A stretch of 64,000 nt of DNA from Thalassotalea atypica. GTDB taxonomy: Bacteria > Pseudomonadota > Gammaproteobacteria > Enterobacterales > Alteromonadaceae. The notes beneath the pieces were generated by a model. It searched no databases, had not been told where the DNA came from, and worked only from the letters and a program-made list of their open reading frames with translations. A program made the translations under genes and the position numbers. Numbering within the stretch: the stretch's first letter is position 1; every line of letters starts with the position of its first letter. Shown piece after piece: positions 45,317-54,939 of the stretch. The stretch is taken from contig NZ_AP027364.1 in the NCBI RefSeq assembly GCF_030295975.1, positions 1,116,001 to 1,180,000 on the forward strand, written 5' to 3'.

Positions 45317-45886
45317 ATGCGGATAGACAGATTTCTGCTTGTTGTCATTTTATCTAGTATTTCGTTAAGTTCATTGGCAAAAGACACCGACGGTGTTTTT
45401 GCCATCAAGGGCGTTGGCGTACAGCAATGTAAAAGCTTTATTGTGGCTGCCAGTAAAGACGAACCCGTATTGCAGCAGTATGCGGGGTATGTTTCAGGTT
45501 ATATTTCAGCCTATAACGAGCTTGAATCAGAGACCTTTGATTTATTAGCATGGCAGCGACTCGACACGGTTATGCTGTTGCTGTTGCAAGGATGCAAACA
45601 AACGCCTGAATCAACCGTAGGAGGCGTTATTTCTCGGGTAGTAAAATACTTCTCTTCAAATGCGATAAAGAAAAACACGGAGAAAGTAGAGGTCAAAGGC
45701 CCGTCTTCTTCGCTCTATTTTTATCCTGAGGTTATTAGTCAAATACAAGAGGCACTAAAGCAGCAAGGCTACAATATAGATGATTTATGGCAAGCCATGG
45801 AAAAGTATCAACAAGATAAAAAGCTCATCGGTAAATCTCCCTTTGATCAATTAATCTTAATGAAGCTGCTCTACGGTAAAAAGTGA
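45317..45886 (+). CDS. exported protein of unknown function
   Basis: This 189-residue protein has a signal peptide ending SSLAKD. The first half resembles Rap1a/HdeA-like helical domains (VQQCKSFIVAA, GYVSGYISAYN, with Cys near 36 and 95 that may pair). The second half has a helical YFYPEVISQIQEALKQQGYN segment, like the start of peptidoglycan-binding domains, though too short to be sure. It starts 13 nt after the PEP-CTERM gene and is probably co-expressed. I do not recognise a family. Confidence 0.75.
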   Translation: MRIDRFLLVVILSSISLSSLAKDTDGVFAIKGVGVQQCKSFIVAASKDEPVLQQYAGYVSGYISAYNELESETFDLLAWQRLDTVMLLLLQGCKQTPESTVGGVISRVVKYFSSNAIKKNTEKVEVKGPSSSLYFYPEVISQIQEALKQQGYNIDDLWQAMEKYQQDKKLIGKSPFDQLILMKLLYGKK

Positions 45887-45894
45887 TCCGTAAA

Positions 45895-46464
45895 TTACAC
45901 CATGCGCTTGATCGTAATTTCGCAGTTTTCGTTAGACGTTAGCAGCGGCTCCAGTTCTTGCTGTGAGCCATCAAACCATTGTTCAATCTGTGTAGCGGTA
46001 ACTAAAACTGGCATTCTGTGATGGATTTCAGCGCATAGTTTCGTTGGGCTTGTCGTTAAGGTAACTAATTGTGGTGACTCTGGATGGTATAATATGCCGC
46101 CCATATACAGTGGTTGCTTGGCTTCAGCTGTAAATTGATATTTTATTTTATTGTTTTCTTCAGTTTTCCATTCATACCATCCTGAGCAAGGCACTAAACA
46201 GCGGCTGTGACTAAAAGCGCTTTTAAAGGTTGGCTTTTCCGTAATGGTTTCTGCCTTAGCGTTAATCAGTAATTGCTTAGACCAATCAGGCTTGATGCCC
46301 CAATTTGCATTGATTTGTGCAAATCCTAATGGGGGCTTAATGATCGTGGCAACAGCCTCTGACGGCCTTAAATCATCATTATCAATGGCGTTAAACTCAA
46401 TACCTAAGTAATCGCTTACTAGTTGCGACAAAGGGTCGCTTGTTACATTTAATCTGCCACACAT
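45895..46464 (-). CDS. yedK: SOS response-associated peptidase (SRAP/HMCES, YedK-like)
   Basis: This 189-residue protein forms a covalent crosslink with abasic sites in single-stranded DNA. Catalytic Cys2 is exposed after Met removal (MCGRLNV). The conserved Glu is in PCSGWYEW and the His in IHHRMPVLV, so all the active-site residues are visible. It is slightly shorter than E. coli YedK (222 residues). I see no LexA box directly upstream. It is convergent with the exported-protein gene at 45317. Confidence 0.93.
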   Translation of the reverse strand: MCGRLNVTSDPLSQLVSDYLGIEFNAIDNDDLRPSEAVATIIKPPLGFAQINANWGIKPDWSKQLLINAKAETITEKPTFKSAFSHSRCLVPCSGWYEWKTEENNKIKYQFTAEAKQPLYMGGILYHPESPQLVTLTTSPTKLCAEIHHRMPVLVTATQIEQWFDGSQQELEPLLTSNENCEITIKRMV

Positions 46465-46641
46465 ATAAAATACGCTTAACGCCTTAAATGAATAAAAGTA
46501 TACAGAACTATAGAAAATTGAAAGTTAATTTCTTATTTTTTGACCAAAAATTTAGTATTTTATTCGTTAAGTTCGCCCCATAAAACTTAGGTTTACTATA
46601 CTGAATATTAATAACGTTCTGAAATAATATGAGTTGTTCAT

Positions 46642-47394
46642 TTGAAATTAATAAGCCTTTTAATTTTAATGCCCACCGCCTTAGTTTTTTTAGCTAAAGC
46701 GAATGAACCTTTGTTATTCATTGTCAATCATCCAGGCTCTCTGCCGTATTTATACTTTGATCGCGACAAAGAAATTTATCAGGGGATCATCCCTGATATT
46801 CTCAATGGACTAGTCGAAACCAATCAGTTAAATATTAAATATATCTCAAACAGTCGAAAGCGCAGCGAAGAATTTATGTATCAAGGGGGAGCTGACTTGA
46901 TGATGTTGAGCCAGCGCTGGTTAAAAGAGCCCGACAAATTGATCGCAACAGTGCCTTTGTTCCAGCACCGCAGTTTTCTCTATAAAAATACAGCATTTGA
47001 AAAAGATTTTTCATTAGAAAACTCTACTAGTGCAAAAAATATTTGTACTAGAAAGGGCTATACCTACCCTAAACTTAAAACATATTTTCGTGACCGAATG
47101 TTGATGCGTGTAGACTCTTCAAGCCATTTATCCATGTTACGAATGTTGTCTAAAAATCGTTGCGATTTTGCGATAATGAACGAATTTAACGCGTTGAACT
47201 TAATTAATTCTTCGTTTTTCAAAGATGACAAATTTTATCGTTCGAAACACCCTGTCAGTATCGTGCCACTAAATATTATTTTGCGCTCGAGTTTAGTACG
47301 TGAAAAAGAAATTTTGGATCGGCACATTAGTAAATTGCAAGAAAGTGGTGAGTTACAAGATTTTATTGACCAGCATACCGCCAAACCAGATTGA
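46642..47394 (+). CDS. periplasmic solute-binding protein, orphan
   Basis: This 250-residue protein starts at TTG 46642; no in-frame ATG precedes the signal peptide (KLISLLILMPTALVFLAKANE). The fold reads LLFIVNHPGSLPYLYFDRDKEIYQGIIPDIL, then ADLMMLSQRWLKEPDKL, the second-lobe KNICTRKGYTYPKL and a C-terminal helix. It is the most diverged of the four orphan binding proteins in the window. No transporter genes are adjacent and the ligand is unknown. Confidence 0.75.
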   Translation: MKLISLLILMPTALVFLAKANEPLLFIVNHPGSLPYLYFDRDKEIYQGIIPDILNGLVETNQLNIKYISNSRKRSEEFMYQGGADLMMLSQRWLKEPDKLIATVPLFQHRSFLYKNTAFEKDFSLENSTSAKNICTRKGYTYPKLKTYFRDRMLMRVDSSSHLSMLRMLSKNRCDFAIMNEFNALNLINSSFFKDDKFYRSKHPVSIVPLNIILRSSLVREKEILDRHISKLQESGELQDFIDQHTAKPD

Positions 47395-47471
47395 TAATTG
47401 AATAATTTTCATCAGTCATTGGGCCCTTAGATGATAGATTAAGCCAGCTATGTCAAATTATTGAGAATGTT

Positions 47472-48140
47472 ATGTCGCTAAAAGTAAATGCTGACTTTAC
47501 CCAGCGTGTCGTAATTAAGCCAAATGATTACAGCTGGGTTGATTCCCCAATGCCTGGTGTAGAGCGCATGATGCTCGACCGCATTGGTGACGAAGTAGCT
47601 CAAGCTACATCATTGGTGCGTTATGCCCCTAACAGTAAGTTCAGCTCGCACGTTCATTCTGGCGGCGAAGAGTTCATCGTTGTCGAAGGCGTTTTTGCTG
47701 ATGAGCATGGTCAATATCCGAAAGGAACCTATGTTCGAAACCCTATAGGCACAGCTCACACACCTAACATTGGAAAAGAAGGTGCGACGATTTTAGTAAA
47801 ACTTCAGCAGTTTGATGTTGAAGATGACAAGCAATTGGCAATAGATACAACCAAAGAGAAATTTCTCCCAGGGATTGTTGACGGGCTGACTGTGTTACCG
47901 CTGCATGAGCACCAAATAGAGCACGTTGCATTGGTACGTTGGGCGCCAAACACACAATTTAACCGCCATAAACATTGGAGTGGTGAGGAAATTTTTGTAC
48001 TTGAAGGGACCTTTTATGATGAACATGGTGCATACCCTAAAGGTACATGGATAAGAAGCCCTCACTTGAGTGAGCATACGCCGTTTACAAAAGATGACGG
48101 ATGCCTAATTTGGGTTAAAACGGGTCACCTTACCGACTAA
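47472..48140 (+). CDS. double-cupin protein (ChrR cupin-like)
   Basis: This 222-residue cytosolic protein is made of two repeated cupin domains (about 15-112 and 125-220). Each has a metal-type motif: HVHSGGEEFIVVEGVF, then HTPNIG in the first, and HKHWSGEEIFVLEGTF, then EHTPF in the second. The pattern resembles the cupin part of ChrR anti-sigma factors but lacks the N-terminal zinc sigma-binding domain. It may be a metal-dependent dioxygenase or sensor. Its stop overlaps the ATG of the transporter gene by 1 nt, so the two are translationally coupled. Confidence 0.85.
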   Translation: MSLKVNADFTQRVVIKPNDYSWVDSPMPGVERMMLDRIGDEVAQATSLVRYAPNSKFSSHVHSGGEEFIVVEGVFADEHGQYPKGTYVRNPIGTAHTPNIGKEGATILVKLQQFDVEDDKQLAIDTTKEKFLPGIVDGLTVLPLHEHQIEHVALVRWAPNTQFNRHKHWSGEEIFVLEGTFYDEHGAYPKGTWIRSPHLSEHTPFTKDDGCLIWVKTGHLTD

Positions 48141-48982
48141 TGCAAACTATTTCTTTTACATGTCTTGCGATGCTTGCGTTTGCGGCTAATTCAGTATTGT
48201 GCCGAATCGCACTAAGTGAATCAGAAATTGATCCCGCGACTTTTACTTCAATCCGTTTGGCTAGCGGTGCATTGACGCTTTTCCTTTTGGTTAGTGTTCA
48301 ACAAGCTAGTCGAAAAATTAAGAATAAAGGCACCGGCAGTTGGTTAGCGGCATTCGCATTGTTTATTTACGCTGCCGCCTTTTCATTTGCCTATGTGAAT
48401 ATTCCAACGGGAACCGGCGCTTTTATATTATTCAGCACAGTACAACTATTTTTACTTGTTCATGCCCTTTTAAATGGAGCACAACTGACTAAGTGGCAAT
48501 GGTTCGGTTTCATGTTCGCTTTGATAGGACTATTAGTATTATTGCTACCAGGGATAAAAGCGCCGCCAATACTATCGGCTGTACTGATGATGCTTGCTGG
48601 TTGTGCGTGGGGAATTTACTCAATAAAAGGAAAAGCAGGCACCGATCCTTTGGGGGTAACAGCAGATAATTTCACCCGCACGTTACCAATGGTTGTGTTA
48701 CTAAACATAGTGATGATAAGTCAGTTTTCGATAGACATTAAAGGTAGCGTCTATGCGATACTGTCAGGCGTTTTTGGCTCTGCTATCGGCTACGCTATTT
48801 GGTATACGGTGTTACCTAAACTTCAAGATACTAGTGCGTCGGTAGTTCAGCTTTCTGTACCAGTAATAGCTACTATTGCGGGTGTTTTCTTGTTGTCTGA
48901 AGCAATAACAATACAATCAATTGTTGCGTCATTAACGATATTGACAGGAATACTCATTGTTTTATTAAGTAAGAGAGAATAA
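48140..48982 (+). CDS. EamA-type drug/metabolite transporter (DMT superfamily)
   Basis: This 280-residue inner-membrane protein has ten predicted transmembrane segments in two EamA repeats, the second starting near residue 140 (LMMLAGCAWGIYSIKGK). DMT transporters export amino acids, metabolites or nucleosides; the substrate is unknown. Its ATG shares one base with the cupin stop codon (TAATG), so the cupin protein probably acts on or senses the same compound. Confidence 0.92.
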   Translation: MQTISFTCLAMLAFAANSVLCRIALSESEIDPATFTSIRLASGALTLFLLVSVQQASRKIKNKGTGSWLAAFALFIYAAAFSFAYVNIPTGTGAFILFSTVQLFLLVHALLNGAQLTKWQWFGFMFALIGLLVLLLPGIKAPPILSAVLMMLAGCAWGIYSIKGKAGTDPLGVTADNFTRTLPMVVLLNIVMISQFSIDIKGSVYAILSGVFGSAIGYAIWYTVLPKLQDTSASVVQLSVPVIATIAGVFLLSEAITIQSIVASLTILTGILIVLLSKRE

Positions 48983-49348
48983 ATAAAAACTGACTGAATA
49001 TGCTTTTTCTGTGTTGGGGCAAGTTGAACGACAACAAGGTTCTTTATTACCCGTTCTACGGTAAGACAAATGCAATATCACCAACAAGGAAAGATGTAGA
49101 TAAATGCTCTTCGTTTCTTGTACTGAACGGACAGTTGCTAAAACAACGCCATTTGCTGAACATTGGGCTGTTAACTTAATTCAAATATGTATTTTACCAT
49201 TATCCGGCAAAGCTTCGAATTTTTGTTGCCAATATGTAATACATAATTTGTAAAAAAAAAGCACACCGCATGTTTATGCGGTGTGCTTTAAATCAGAGTA
49301 TTAGAATAACAAAATTAGAATATTGCTTTTCTAACTCAGTGGCTATTA
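48983..49348. other. 366-nt intergenic region with a terminator
   Basis: It contains the subtilase terminator at 49252-49289. I see no coding sequence in the rest. Confidence 0.6.
49252..49289 (-). terminator. terminator of the subtilase gene
   Basis: GCACACCGCA pairs with TGCGGTGTGC around TGTTTA. On the minus strand it is followed by nine T residues, 59 nt past the subtilase stop. Confidence 0.9.
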
Positions 49349-52300
49349 CTAATCATTTTGAATATTAATAACAGTCTGTTTAAGTAAACCACCGTCACTA
49401 TGACTCAATACACCAAGGTACTTTTCAGCGCCTAAGTCAGCCCAATCAACAGTCACTGTTCCTGTCGTTCCTAAAACTGCACCAGCGGGGCTTGTCACTG
49501 TCATATTGCCAGCGTCTACAGATGGATCCCAACTAAATAAAGTGTAGTTAGCATCAGCGCCATCAGTCTGCCAGCCATGAACTGCTACAAAATAAAGCGT
49601 GTCGGCAGGAGAGGCAATATCAACTTGTTCAGCACTAGTGCCATTGCCAGAAGAACCCATGAAGCTAAAGCTTGAGTCCCAAACATATAAATCAGCATCG
49701 TCAGCGCCGTCTGTGTAATCATCAAATAATGATATTCTCACTAATTCTGCGCCAGGAGCAGCAAATACTGCATGCCAAGTAATACCTTCACAAGTGAATG
49801 GAAATCCGCCGAAGTCACAAGTATCTAATGCTGTATTGATATCATTGCTCGGGTCATCAGCAACCGTACCTGCTTGGGTAGATGCAGCAACTAAGCCATG
49901 CGTTCCAACACTGTAATTACCCGTATAGCCAAATGCGACATCAAAACTCGTTGAGCCATCAGCACCACTGCCAACAATTTCAGCTGGAGCACCTAACTGA
50001 ACGGGGTATACTACTACTGCACTACGTACGAGTTGATCGCCATCTACCCAAGTGATACCACCAGTTGAATATGTATCAACGTCTGCATCAATATTGGTAA
50101 ATGTCACGCTATAAGAAACACTTTCTCCTGGAGCAATTGCAATTACCGCAGGATTAATACTTACTGAAATACCGTCTAGACCATCAATCACTGGAGTATA
50201 AGTACCATGTGAATCAGAAACATTAGTTACTGTACGAGTCACTGTTTGGCTACCTGCTAGAGCGCCAATAGCTATCGACGGGTAGTTCATGTTGCTTGGG
50301 TCAGGGGCATAGCCTCCACAATCAATTGACCCGGTACCGCATAAAAATCCGATCCAATCATTCCAGCCTGCGTCATAAACTAAGCCTGGATTGATGGCTT
50401 TATTAGGTTGAACAAAACCAGCGCCGTAGCCAAAAGGTCCGTCCGGAATAGGATTACCTTGGTTGGTCGTTTGAACTGCAGAGGTCATAAATGCAGACTT
50501 AATAGCTGCTGGTGACCAATCTGGGTGTGCTTGTTTCATAAGAGCAGCTAAACCAGCCATATGAGGGCTAGACATAGAAGTGCCGCTTAATGCGCCAAAG
50601 TTTTCGCCACCGTAACCGTCAGGTGATACAGCTGCTATAATGTCAACGCCTGGTGCCATGATATCTGGTTTAAGAATATCACCAGAGCCAGCCAGTGCTG
50701 GGCCGCGCGAAGAAAAACCAGCGACAAAAGATCCTTCTAATGTCATTGGTGTACCAGCACTCAAGCTACCACCGTCGGCGCCAGAGTTGATTGCATAATT
50801 TCTAATAGCATTACCTGTAGCAACGTCCACGTGGATACTTGGTACAGAATGAAAATCAGCATTTAATGAAGAAGGAGCAACATTAGCTAAAACCATACCT
50901 GAGCCGCCAGCCATTGACACGGCTAAGCTTTTATCTACTCGAGCAATTGTCCCGCGATCACACACTACGATTTTTCCTGCAACAGCAGTATCGTCTAAAG
51001 TACCAGGGTAACAAAGTCGTGCTTCTTCAGAGTCTGCACCTGCTGCCACGGCATTCAGTGAATAAATCATCTCTGATTGACCAAGGCCACTACCTAAAGA
51101 TACGCCTGAATATGTTACACCATCACCTGTTGTAGTGACGGTAGCTTCCCAGCCTCTATCATGAGTACCTGCTGCAACGGTCGTCAGCCAAGGACTGTTA
51201 TGAGCAACAGTGCTCGCTCCTGGGCCACTGTTACCAGCAGAAGCTGCAACAAACACGCCTGCATCAGCTGCAAATAGAAACGCAATTTCTACTTGGTCTG
51301 TGAAGCTTGTGCTAGAACCACTAATTGAAAAATTCAGGACGTCTACACCATCGGCAACGGCTTGGTCGATTGCTGCGACGCTATCCGCGCCAAAACAACC
51401 ACCTTCACCACCTCGTCCCCAACATACTTTATATGCAGCGACTCTGGCACGTGGTGCCATACCGCTTGCAGTACCTACATCAGATCCATTAATTGAAACA
51501 TCAACATCACTATTACCTCCAGCAGTGCTCATGGTATGTGTGCCGTGACCGTCTGCATCTCGAGCTGAGGCATACTCATAAGGGAAGGCTGCTTTTACAC
51601 CTATATCGCCGCCAAAGCCAGAGTTAAACCACTGAGCAGCAATCAGCTTTTGATTACAGTCTGAGGCAGGGAATCCCTCTCCTGGCGTACACTTACCATG
51701 CCAACCAGGAATTTGATGGTAACTTAACTTTCCACCTTTACCGTTTTTGTTTGTACCGGTTCTGTCTGAAAAGCTTTCAGATTCAGGCCAAACACCTGAG
51801 TCGATGATGCCAATAATTACATCTTCACCGGCGTAATCTTTACCACCTAGCTTTTCCCATAAACCAGTTCCGTCTGTGGCATCTAAACCAAGGAATGATG
51901 TAGTCGAGATAGTGTCTGGTTTAAGCATTTCATCCGCTACAACAGTTAAAACATCAGGGTTTGCTTTTAGTTTTGCTACTTGAGCTGAACTTAGTCGAGC
52001 GGAAAAGCCATTATATGAATATTTGTAACTGTAGAGCTTGCTGTTTGAGCCGATATCTTTTAATAAATTATCGTGTTTGTTGGTTAGATAATCTCCGTAA
52101 GCAATAACATGTTTGTTTTTAGGATCTATTTTTTTGTTTTTGCTAGGTTTAGTTGCTTTTAGACCTTTGATGCTTCCGTCATAGGCAGCAATAGGATTAT
52201 CTTTCATTCGAATGATATATACATCATTTTTTGATGTTGTTTTGCTTGAAGTAATGCTACTGGTAAGCATTTGAGCATCAACGGCTGGAATATCTGTGGC

Positions 52301-52417
52301 ATATGCCGAATTCCAGATGATTACAGGTAGAATAAGTACGGTTTGAAATGTTGAGTTATAGACTTTACTTAATAATTTCGATTTGGTTTTAACACCTTTT
52401 ATGAAAGAGCCTTTCAC
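49349..52417 (-). CDS. secreted subtilisin-like serine protease (S8 family)
   Basis: This is a 1022-residue multidomain protease. The signal peptide ends near residue 40 (SAYA), and an I9 propeptide inhibitor spans about 60-165. The S8 domain has Asp206 (IIDSGVWPE), His291 (DGHGTHT), oxyanion Asn396 (SAGNSGP) and Ser614 (GTSMSSPH). A PA domain is inserted at about 440-560. A fibronectin-like domain follows at 730-830, and beta domains close the chain, including a PPC-like region with CDFGGFPFTC. The PA insertion and Fn3-like domain are shared with plant subtilases and many Alteromonadales enzymes. It acts outside the cell, probably in protein degradation for nutrition. It is a single-gene unit. 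Confidence 0.95.
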   Translation of the reverse strand: MKGSFIKGVKTKSKLLSKVYNSTFQTVLILPVIIWNSAYATDIPAVDAQMLTSSITSSKTTSKNDVYIIRMKDNPIAAYDGSIKGLKATKPSKNKKIDPKNKHVIAYGDYLTNKHDNLLKDIGSNSKLYSYKYSYNGFSARLSSAQVAKLKANPDVLTVVADEMLKPDTISTTSFLGLDATDGTGLWEKLGGKDYAGEDVIIGIIDSGVWPESESFSDRTGTNKNGKGGKLSYHQIPGWHGKCTPGEGFPASDCNQKLIAAQWFNSGFGGDIGVKAAFPYEYASARDADGHGTHTMSTAGGNSDVDVSINGSDVGTASGMAPRARVAAYKVCWGRGGEGGCFGADSVAAIDQAVADGVDVLNFSISGSSTSFTDQVEIAFLFAADAGVFVAASAGNSGPGASTVAHNSPWLTTVAAGTHDRGWEATVTTTGDGVTYSGVSLGSGLGQSEMIYSLNAVAAGADSEEARLCYPGTLDDTAVAGKIVVCDRGTIARVDKSLAVSMAGGSGMVLANVAPSSLNADFHSVPSIHVDVATGNAIRNYAINSGADGGSLSAGTPMTLEGSFVAGFSSRGPALAGSGDILKPDIMAPGVDIIAAVSPDGYGGENFGALSGTSMSSPHMAGLAALMKQAHPDWSPAAIKSAFMTSAVQTTNQGNPIPDGPFGYGAGFVQPNKAINPGLVYDAGWNDWIGFLCGTGSIDCGGYAPDPSNMNYPSIAIGALAGSQTVTRTVTNVSDSHGTYTPVIDGLDGISVSINPAVIAIAPGESVSYSVTFTNIDADVDTYSTGGITWVDGDQLVRSAVVVYPVQLGAPAEIVGSGADGSTSFDVAFGYTGNYSVGTHGLVAASTQAGTVADDPSNDINTALDTCDFGGFPFTCEGITWHAVFAAPGAELVRISLFDDYTDGADDADLYVWDSSFSFMGSSGNGTSAEQVDIASPADTLYFVAVHGWQTDGADANYTLFSWDPSVDAGNMTVTSPAGAVLGTTGTVTVDWADLGAEKYLGVLSHSDGGLLKQTVINIQND

Positions 52418-52843
52418 ATTTAATCTCCTTAATAATTATTTTTATACTGTTTTACATACTCTCTATTTACTACTTAATAATTTTTGAACATACCTAGTAT
52501 TTTGTTTAAAACACATTAGGCACAATTAACAGCAACAAATCAGCAAGTTTTGAACCAGTTAAGTTTAATTATTTTAAATCAATCAGTTAAAAAGATTGTT
52601 AAGCTCTTCATTAATAACTTGTTACATTTGTGTAAAGGAATCGGACGAAAATCGTCCTCTTACATGAAAGTTTTTTAATCTACTTTTATAAATTAGAGTG
52701 TGAGATCATTTAAAGCCTGATGTGTAGGCCTTGTATTGAATGTAAAGCCGAGCAACAGTCTGCCTAGATGCAGCCATGCTAAGTAGCATTGAAATGGAGA
52801 GTTGAATCTGATTAAGTAGGCGGGAGCTAAGCATCAGACATAA
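52418..52843. other. 426-nt intergenic region upstream of the subtilase
   Basis: I see no coding region. The only structure is a small hairpin GGACGA/TCGTCC near 52644-52658. The subtilase promoter should lie in the first part but was not located. Confidence 0.5.
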
Positions 52844-52881
52844 AAAAAGCCACAGTCCCTATTTCTAGGCGCTATGGCTTG
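52844..52881 (-). terminator. terminator of ssrA
   Basis: On the minus strand AAGCCATAG pairs with CTGTGGCTT (one G-T pair) and an inner CCTA/TAGG extends the hairpin; seven T residues follow. It lies about 30 nt beyond the tmRNA 3' end. Confidence 0.75.
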
Positions 52882-52910
52882 ATTTACCTGACTTTCGCCA
52901 GTATTCAATG

Positions 52911-53261
52911 TGGTGGAGCGGGGGGGAGTTGAACCCCCGTCCGAAAAACCTACATCTTCGGTACTACATGCTTAGTCGATTAATTATTTAACCAATTAGA
53001 CGCCAATCGACAGGCTTCGTCATGGTGAGCTCAATACTATTTCGCGGTTCAGCCTTGAGCATGCTTCCCTCGCTAGCCTACTTGGGGTGACCATCGATTC
53101 TCAAGACAATAGGCGAGTCTTTGAGGCGATGGCTAGCATTAAGCTGCTAGTGCGAACGTTTCGTCGTTTGCAATTATGGTTTTGCGGCTTTTTACCAGGC
53201 CAACCGCCCCTGGGCATGCACCTTGGGTTTCGTGAATCTCGTCGAATCCTAAATCCGCCCC
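52911..53261 (-). ncRNA. ssrA: tmRNA (ssrA)
   Basis: The 351-nt RNA starts GGGGCGG and ends CCGCTCCACCA, which pair as the tRNA-like acceptor. The T arm and the conserved CTAAGCATGTAGTACCGA segment near the 3' side are present. So is the 5' block GATTCGACGAGATTCACGAA. It rescues stalled ribosomes together with SmpB. The tag frame at 53139-53171 reads GCAAACGACGAA then ACGTTCGCACTAGCAGCTTAA, encoding ANDETFALAA. smpB lies 102 nt upstream on the same strand. Confidence 0.97.
53139..53171 (-). other. tmRNA proteolysis tag frame (ANDETFALAA)
   Basis: Ten codons and a TAA on the minus strand within ssrA. The tag keeps the ANDE start and the ALAA end that direct ClpXP degradation. It differs from E. 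coli ANDENYALAA at two middle positions (Thr-Phe for Asn-Tyr). Confidence 0.93.
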
Positions 53262-53363
53262 AAAGTTTTTTCTGTAAAGCTTTCACCCTACATAGCGCAT
53301 TGTATCGCGCTTTAAGCATTTAAACAACGTGATAAAAATTGAACAGTAGTTGCTCGATTTTTA

Positions 53364-53855
53364 TCAATCTTTGTTCAAATTCTTGTTTTTCATCAAGCGA
53401 CCTTTATCTACTTGCCACTCTCTGTCTTTAATGTCTGCACGTTTATCGTGATCTTTTTTACCTTTACCAAGGAAAAATTCTAGTTTTACCCAGCATTGTT
53501 TCCAGTACATGGCTGTTGCGATAAGTGAAAATCCATCTCGGTCAACCGCGCCAGATAATCGGTCTAATTCTCTACGGTTAAGCAATAGCTTTCGATCACG
53601 TGTTGCATCGCAAACCACGTGGCTTGATGCTGAATTAAGCGGCATGATCTCAGCGCCTGTAAGGTATGCTTCTCCGTTTTTCATGAAGACATAACAGTCT
53701 GAGATATTCACTTTACCGTTGCGTATACTTTTAATTTCCCAACCTTGTAAACTCATACCGGCTTCAAATTTGTCGGTTAAGTTATAGTTGTGACGTGCTT
53801 TTTTATTTTGCGCGATAGTATTGCTATTTGAACTTTTAGATTTTTTCTTTGCCAT
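53364..53855 (-). CDS. smpB: SsrA-binding protein SmpB
   Basis: SmpB binds the tRNA-like domain of tmRNA and fills the decoding centre. The start ATG 53853-53855 gives 163 residues beginning MAKKKSKSS; an upstream ATG at 53882 adds nine residues not found in homologues. Landmarks are [13 protein letters not shown], the [17 protein letters not shown] core and the basic C-terminal tail KGRLMKNKN. ssrA follows on the same strand. Confidence 0.96.
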   Translation of the reverse strand: MAKKKSKSSNSNTIAQNKKARHNYNLTDKFEAGMSLQGWEIKSIRNGKVNISDCYVFMKNGEAYLTGAEIMPLNSASSHVVCDATRDRKLLLNRRELDRLSGAVDRDGFSLIATAMYWKQCWVKLEFFLGKGKKDHDKRADIKDREWQVDKGRLMKNKNLNKD

Positions 53856-53997
53856 TGTCTTTCCATCTTTAACGGCGCTCATTATACGTTGTATTACTTG
53901 GTTTTAAATCGTCTTGAGTAAATTTATTAAAAATAAATATCTAAGGTGAGCTTTGACAAGTGATTTGCTATGATAGCGAGCAAATTTAGGGGGATGA

Positions 53998-54438
53998 ATG
54001 CCAACAGTAAATCGTAGTGCGCTGGTTATGCATAGCGCTGAGCAAATGTTTAATCTAATTAATGATGTATTAGCTTATCCGCAGTTTTTGCCTGATTGTA
54101 GTGATAGTAAAGTCATAGAGCAAAATGACACGTCAATGAAAGCAAGTTTATTGGTGTCTAAAGCTGGCATTAATAAATGGTTTACTACAGAAAATACTTT
54201 GATTAAGAATAAACAAGTGCGTTTGAATTTAGTAGACGGTCCTTTTTCTAAGTTAGTTGGTAGCTGGAATCTCATTGAGTTATCAGAAGATGCTTGTAAA
54301 GTTACGTTAAATCTAGATTATGAGTTTTCTAACAAAATGTTTGATTTAGCCTTTGGACGAGTATTCACGCATATTGCTAATAATATGGTACAGGCGTTTA
54401 CGCAAAGAGCAAAAGAGGTGTATGGGAAAAATGGCTGA
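53998..54438 (+). CDS. ratA: RatA / coenzyme Q-binding START-domain protein
   Basis: This 146-residue single START/polyketide-cyclase domain has [22 protein letters not shown] at the start and [18 protein letters not shown] in the middle. RatA (E. coli YfjG) was reported to block 70S ribosome association; relatives such as Coq10 bind ubiquinone. It is divergent from smpB, as in E. coli, and overlaps ratB by 8 nt. Confidence 0.94.
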   Translation: MPTVNRSALVMHSAEQMFNLINDVLAYPQFLPDCSDSKVIEQNDTSMKASLLVSKAGINKWFTTENTLIKNKQVRLNLVDGPFSKLVGSWNLIELSEDACKVTLNLDYEFSNKMFDLAFGRVFTHIANNMVQAFTQRAKEVYGKNG

Positions 54439-54787
54439 GCAAATTCATATTGAGCTAGTATATGGCTTACCTCACAAACAAGAGTTAATGTCACTAAGCG
54501 TTGATGATGGCTTTACAATAGAGCAGGCAATTAAAGTGTCAGGCATGCTTGAGCTTTTCCCTGAAATTGATTTAGAAAGCAATAAAGTGGGGATTTGGAA
54601 TAGAGCTGCGAAGCTTAGTGATATTTTGCGAGATATGGACAGGATTGAAATATATCGTCCGTTGATTGCCGACCCCAAAGAAGTTAGAAAACGCAGAGCA
54701 GAAAAAGCAAAAGAAGAAGGTAGGGCCGATAAAGTTACTGGTGGCCGTATTAATCCATTGCGTGGGGCAACTAACGCTGAAGATTAG
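54431..54787 (+). CDS. ratB: RatB / RnfH family ubiquitin-like protein
   Basis: This protein of about 118 residues starts [17 protein letters not shown], matching the RnfH (E. coli YfjF) family. It has a beta-grasp core with [33 protein letters not shown] and the motif [21 protein letters not shown]. An ATG nine nt upstream (54422) is also possible. Its start overlaps the ratA stop, giving translational coupling. The function of the family is not settled. Confidence 0.93.
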   Translation: MAEQIHIELVYGLPHKQELMSLSVDDGFTIEQAIKVSGMLELFPEIDLESNKVGIWNRAAKLSDILRDMDRIEIYRPLIADPKEVRKRRAEKAKEEGRADKVTGGRINPLRGATNAED

Positions 54788-54862
54788 TCATATCGCTAAA
54801 CATTATTGAAAGGCTATTGCGTTATTGAGGGCGTCTTAACTTTTTCTACATAAATAATTATT

Positions 54863-54893
54863 AAAAAGCCCAATGCATAACATTGGGCTTTTT
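54863..54893. terminator. bidirectional terminator, ratB / rdgC
   Basis: AAAAAGCCCAATG and CATTGGGCTTTTT form a perfect 13-bp stem around CATAA between two convergent genes. Confidence 0.92.
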
Positions 54894-54939
54894 AATTGAG
54901 CCAAACAATTACTCGGCTCAACGATAGATAGAAACTGAA

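Noticed and set aside
53087-53323. Protein-coding frames on both strands in the ssrA region
   Set aside because: The whole stretch is tmRNA with conserved structure; the frames have no support.
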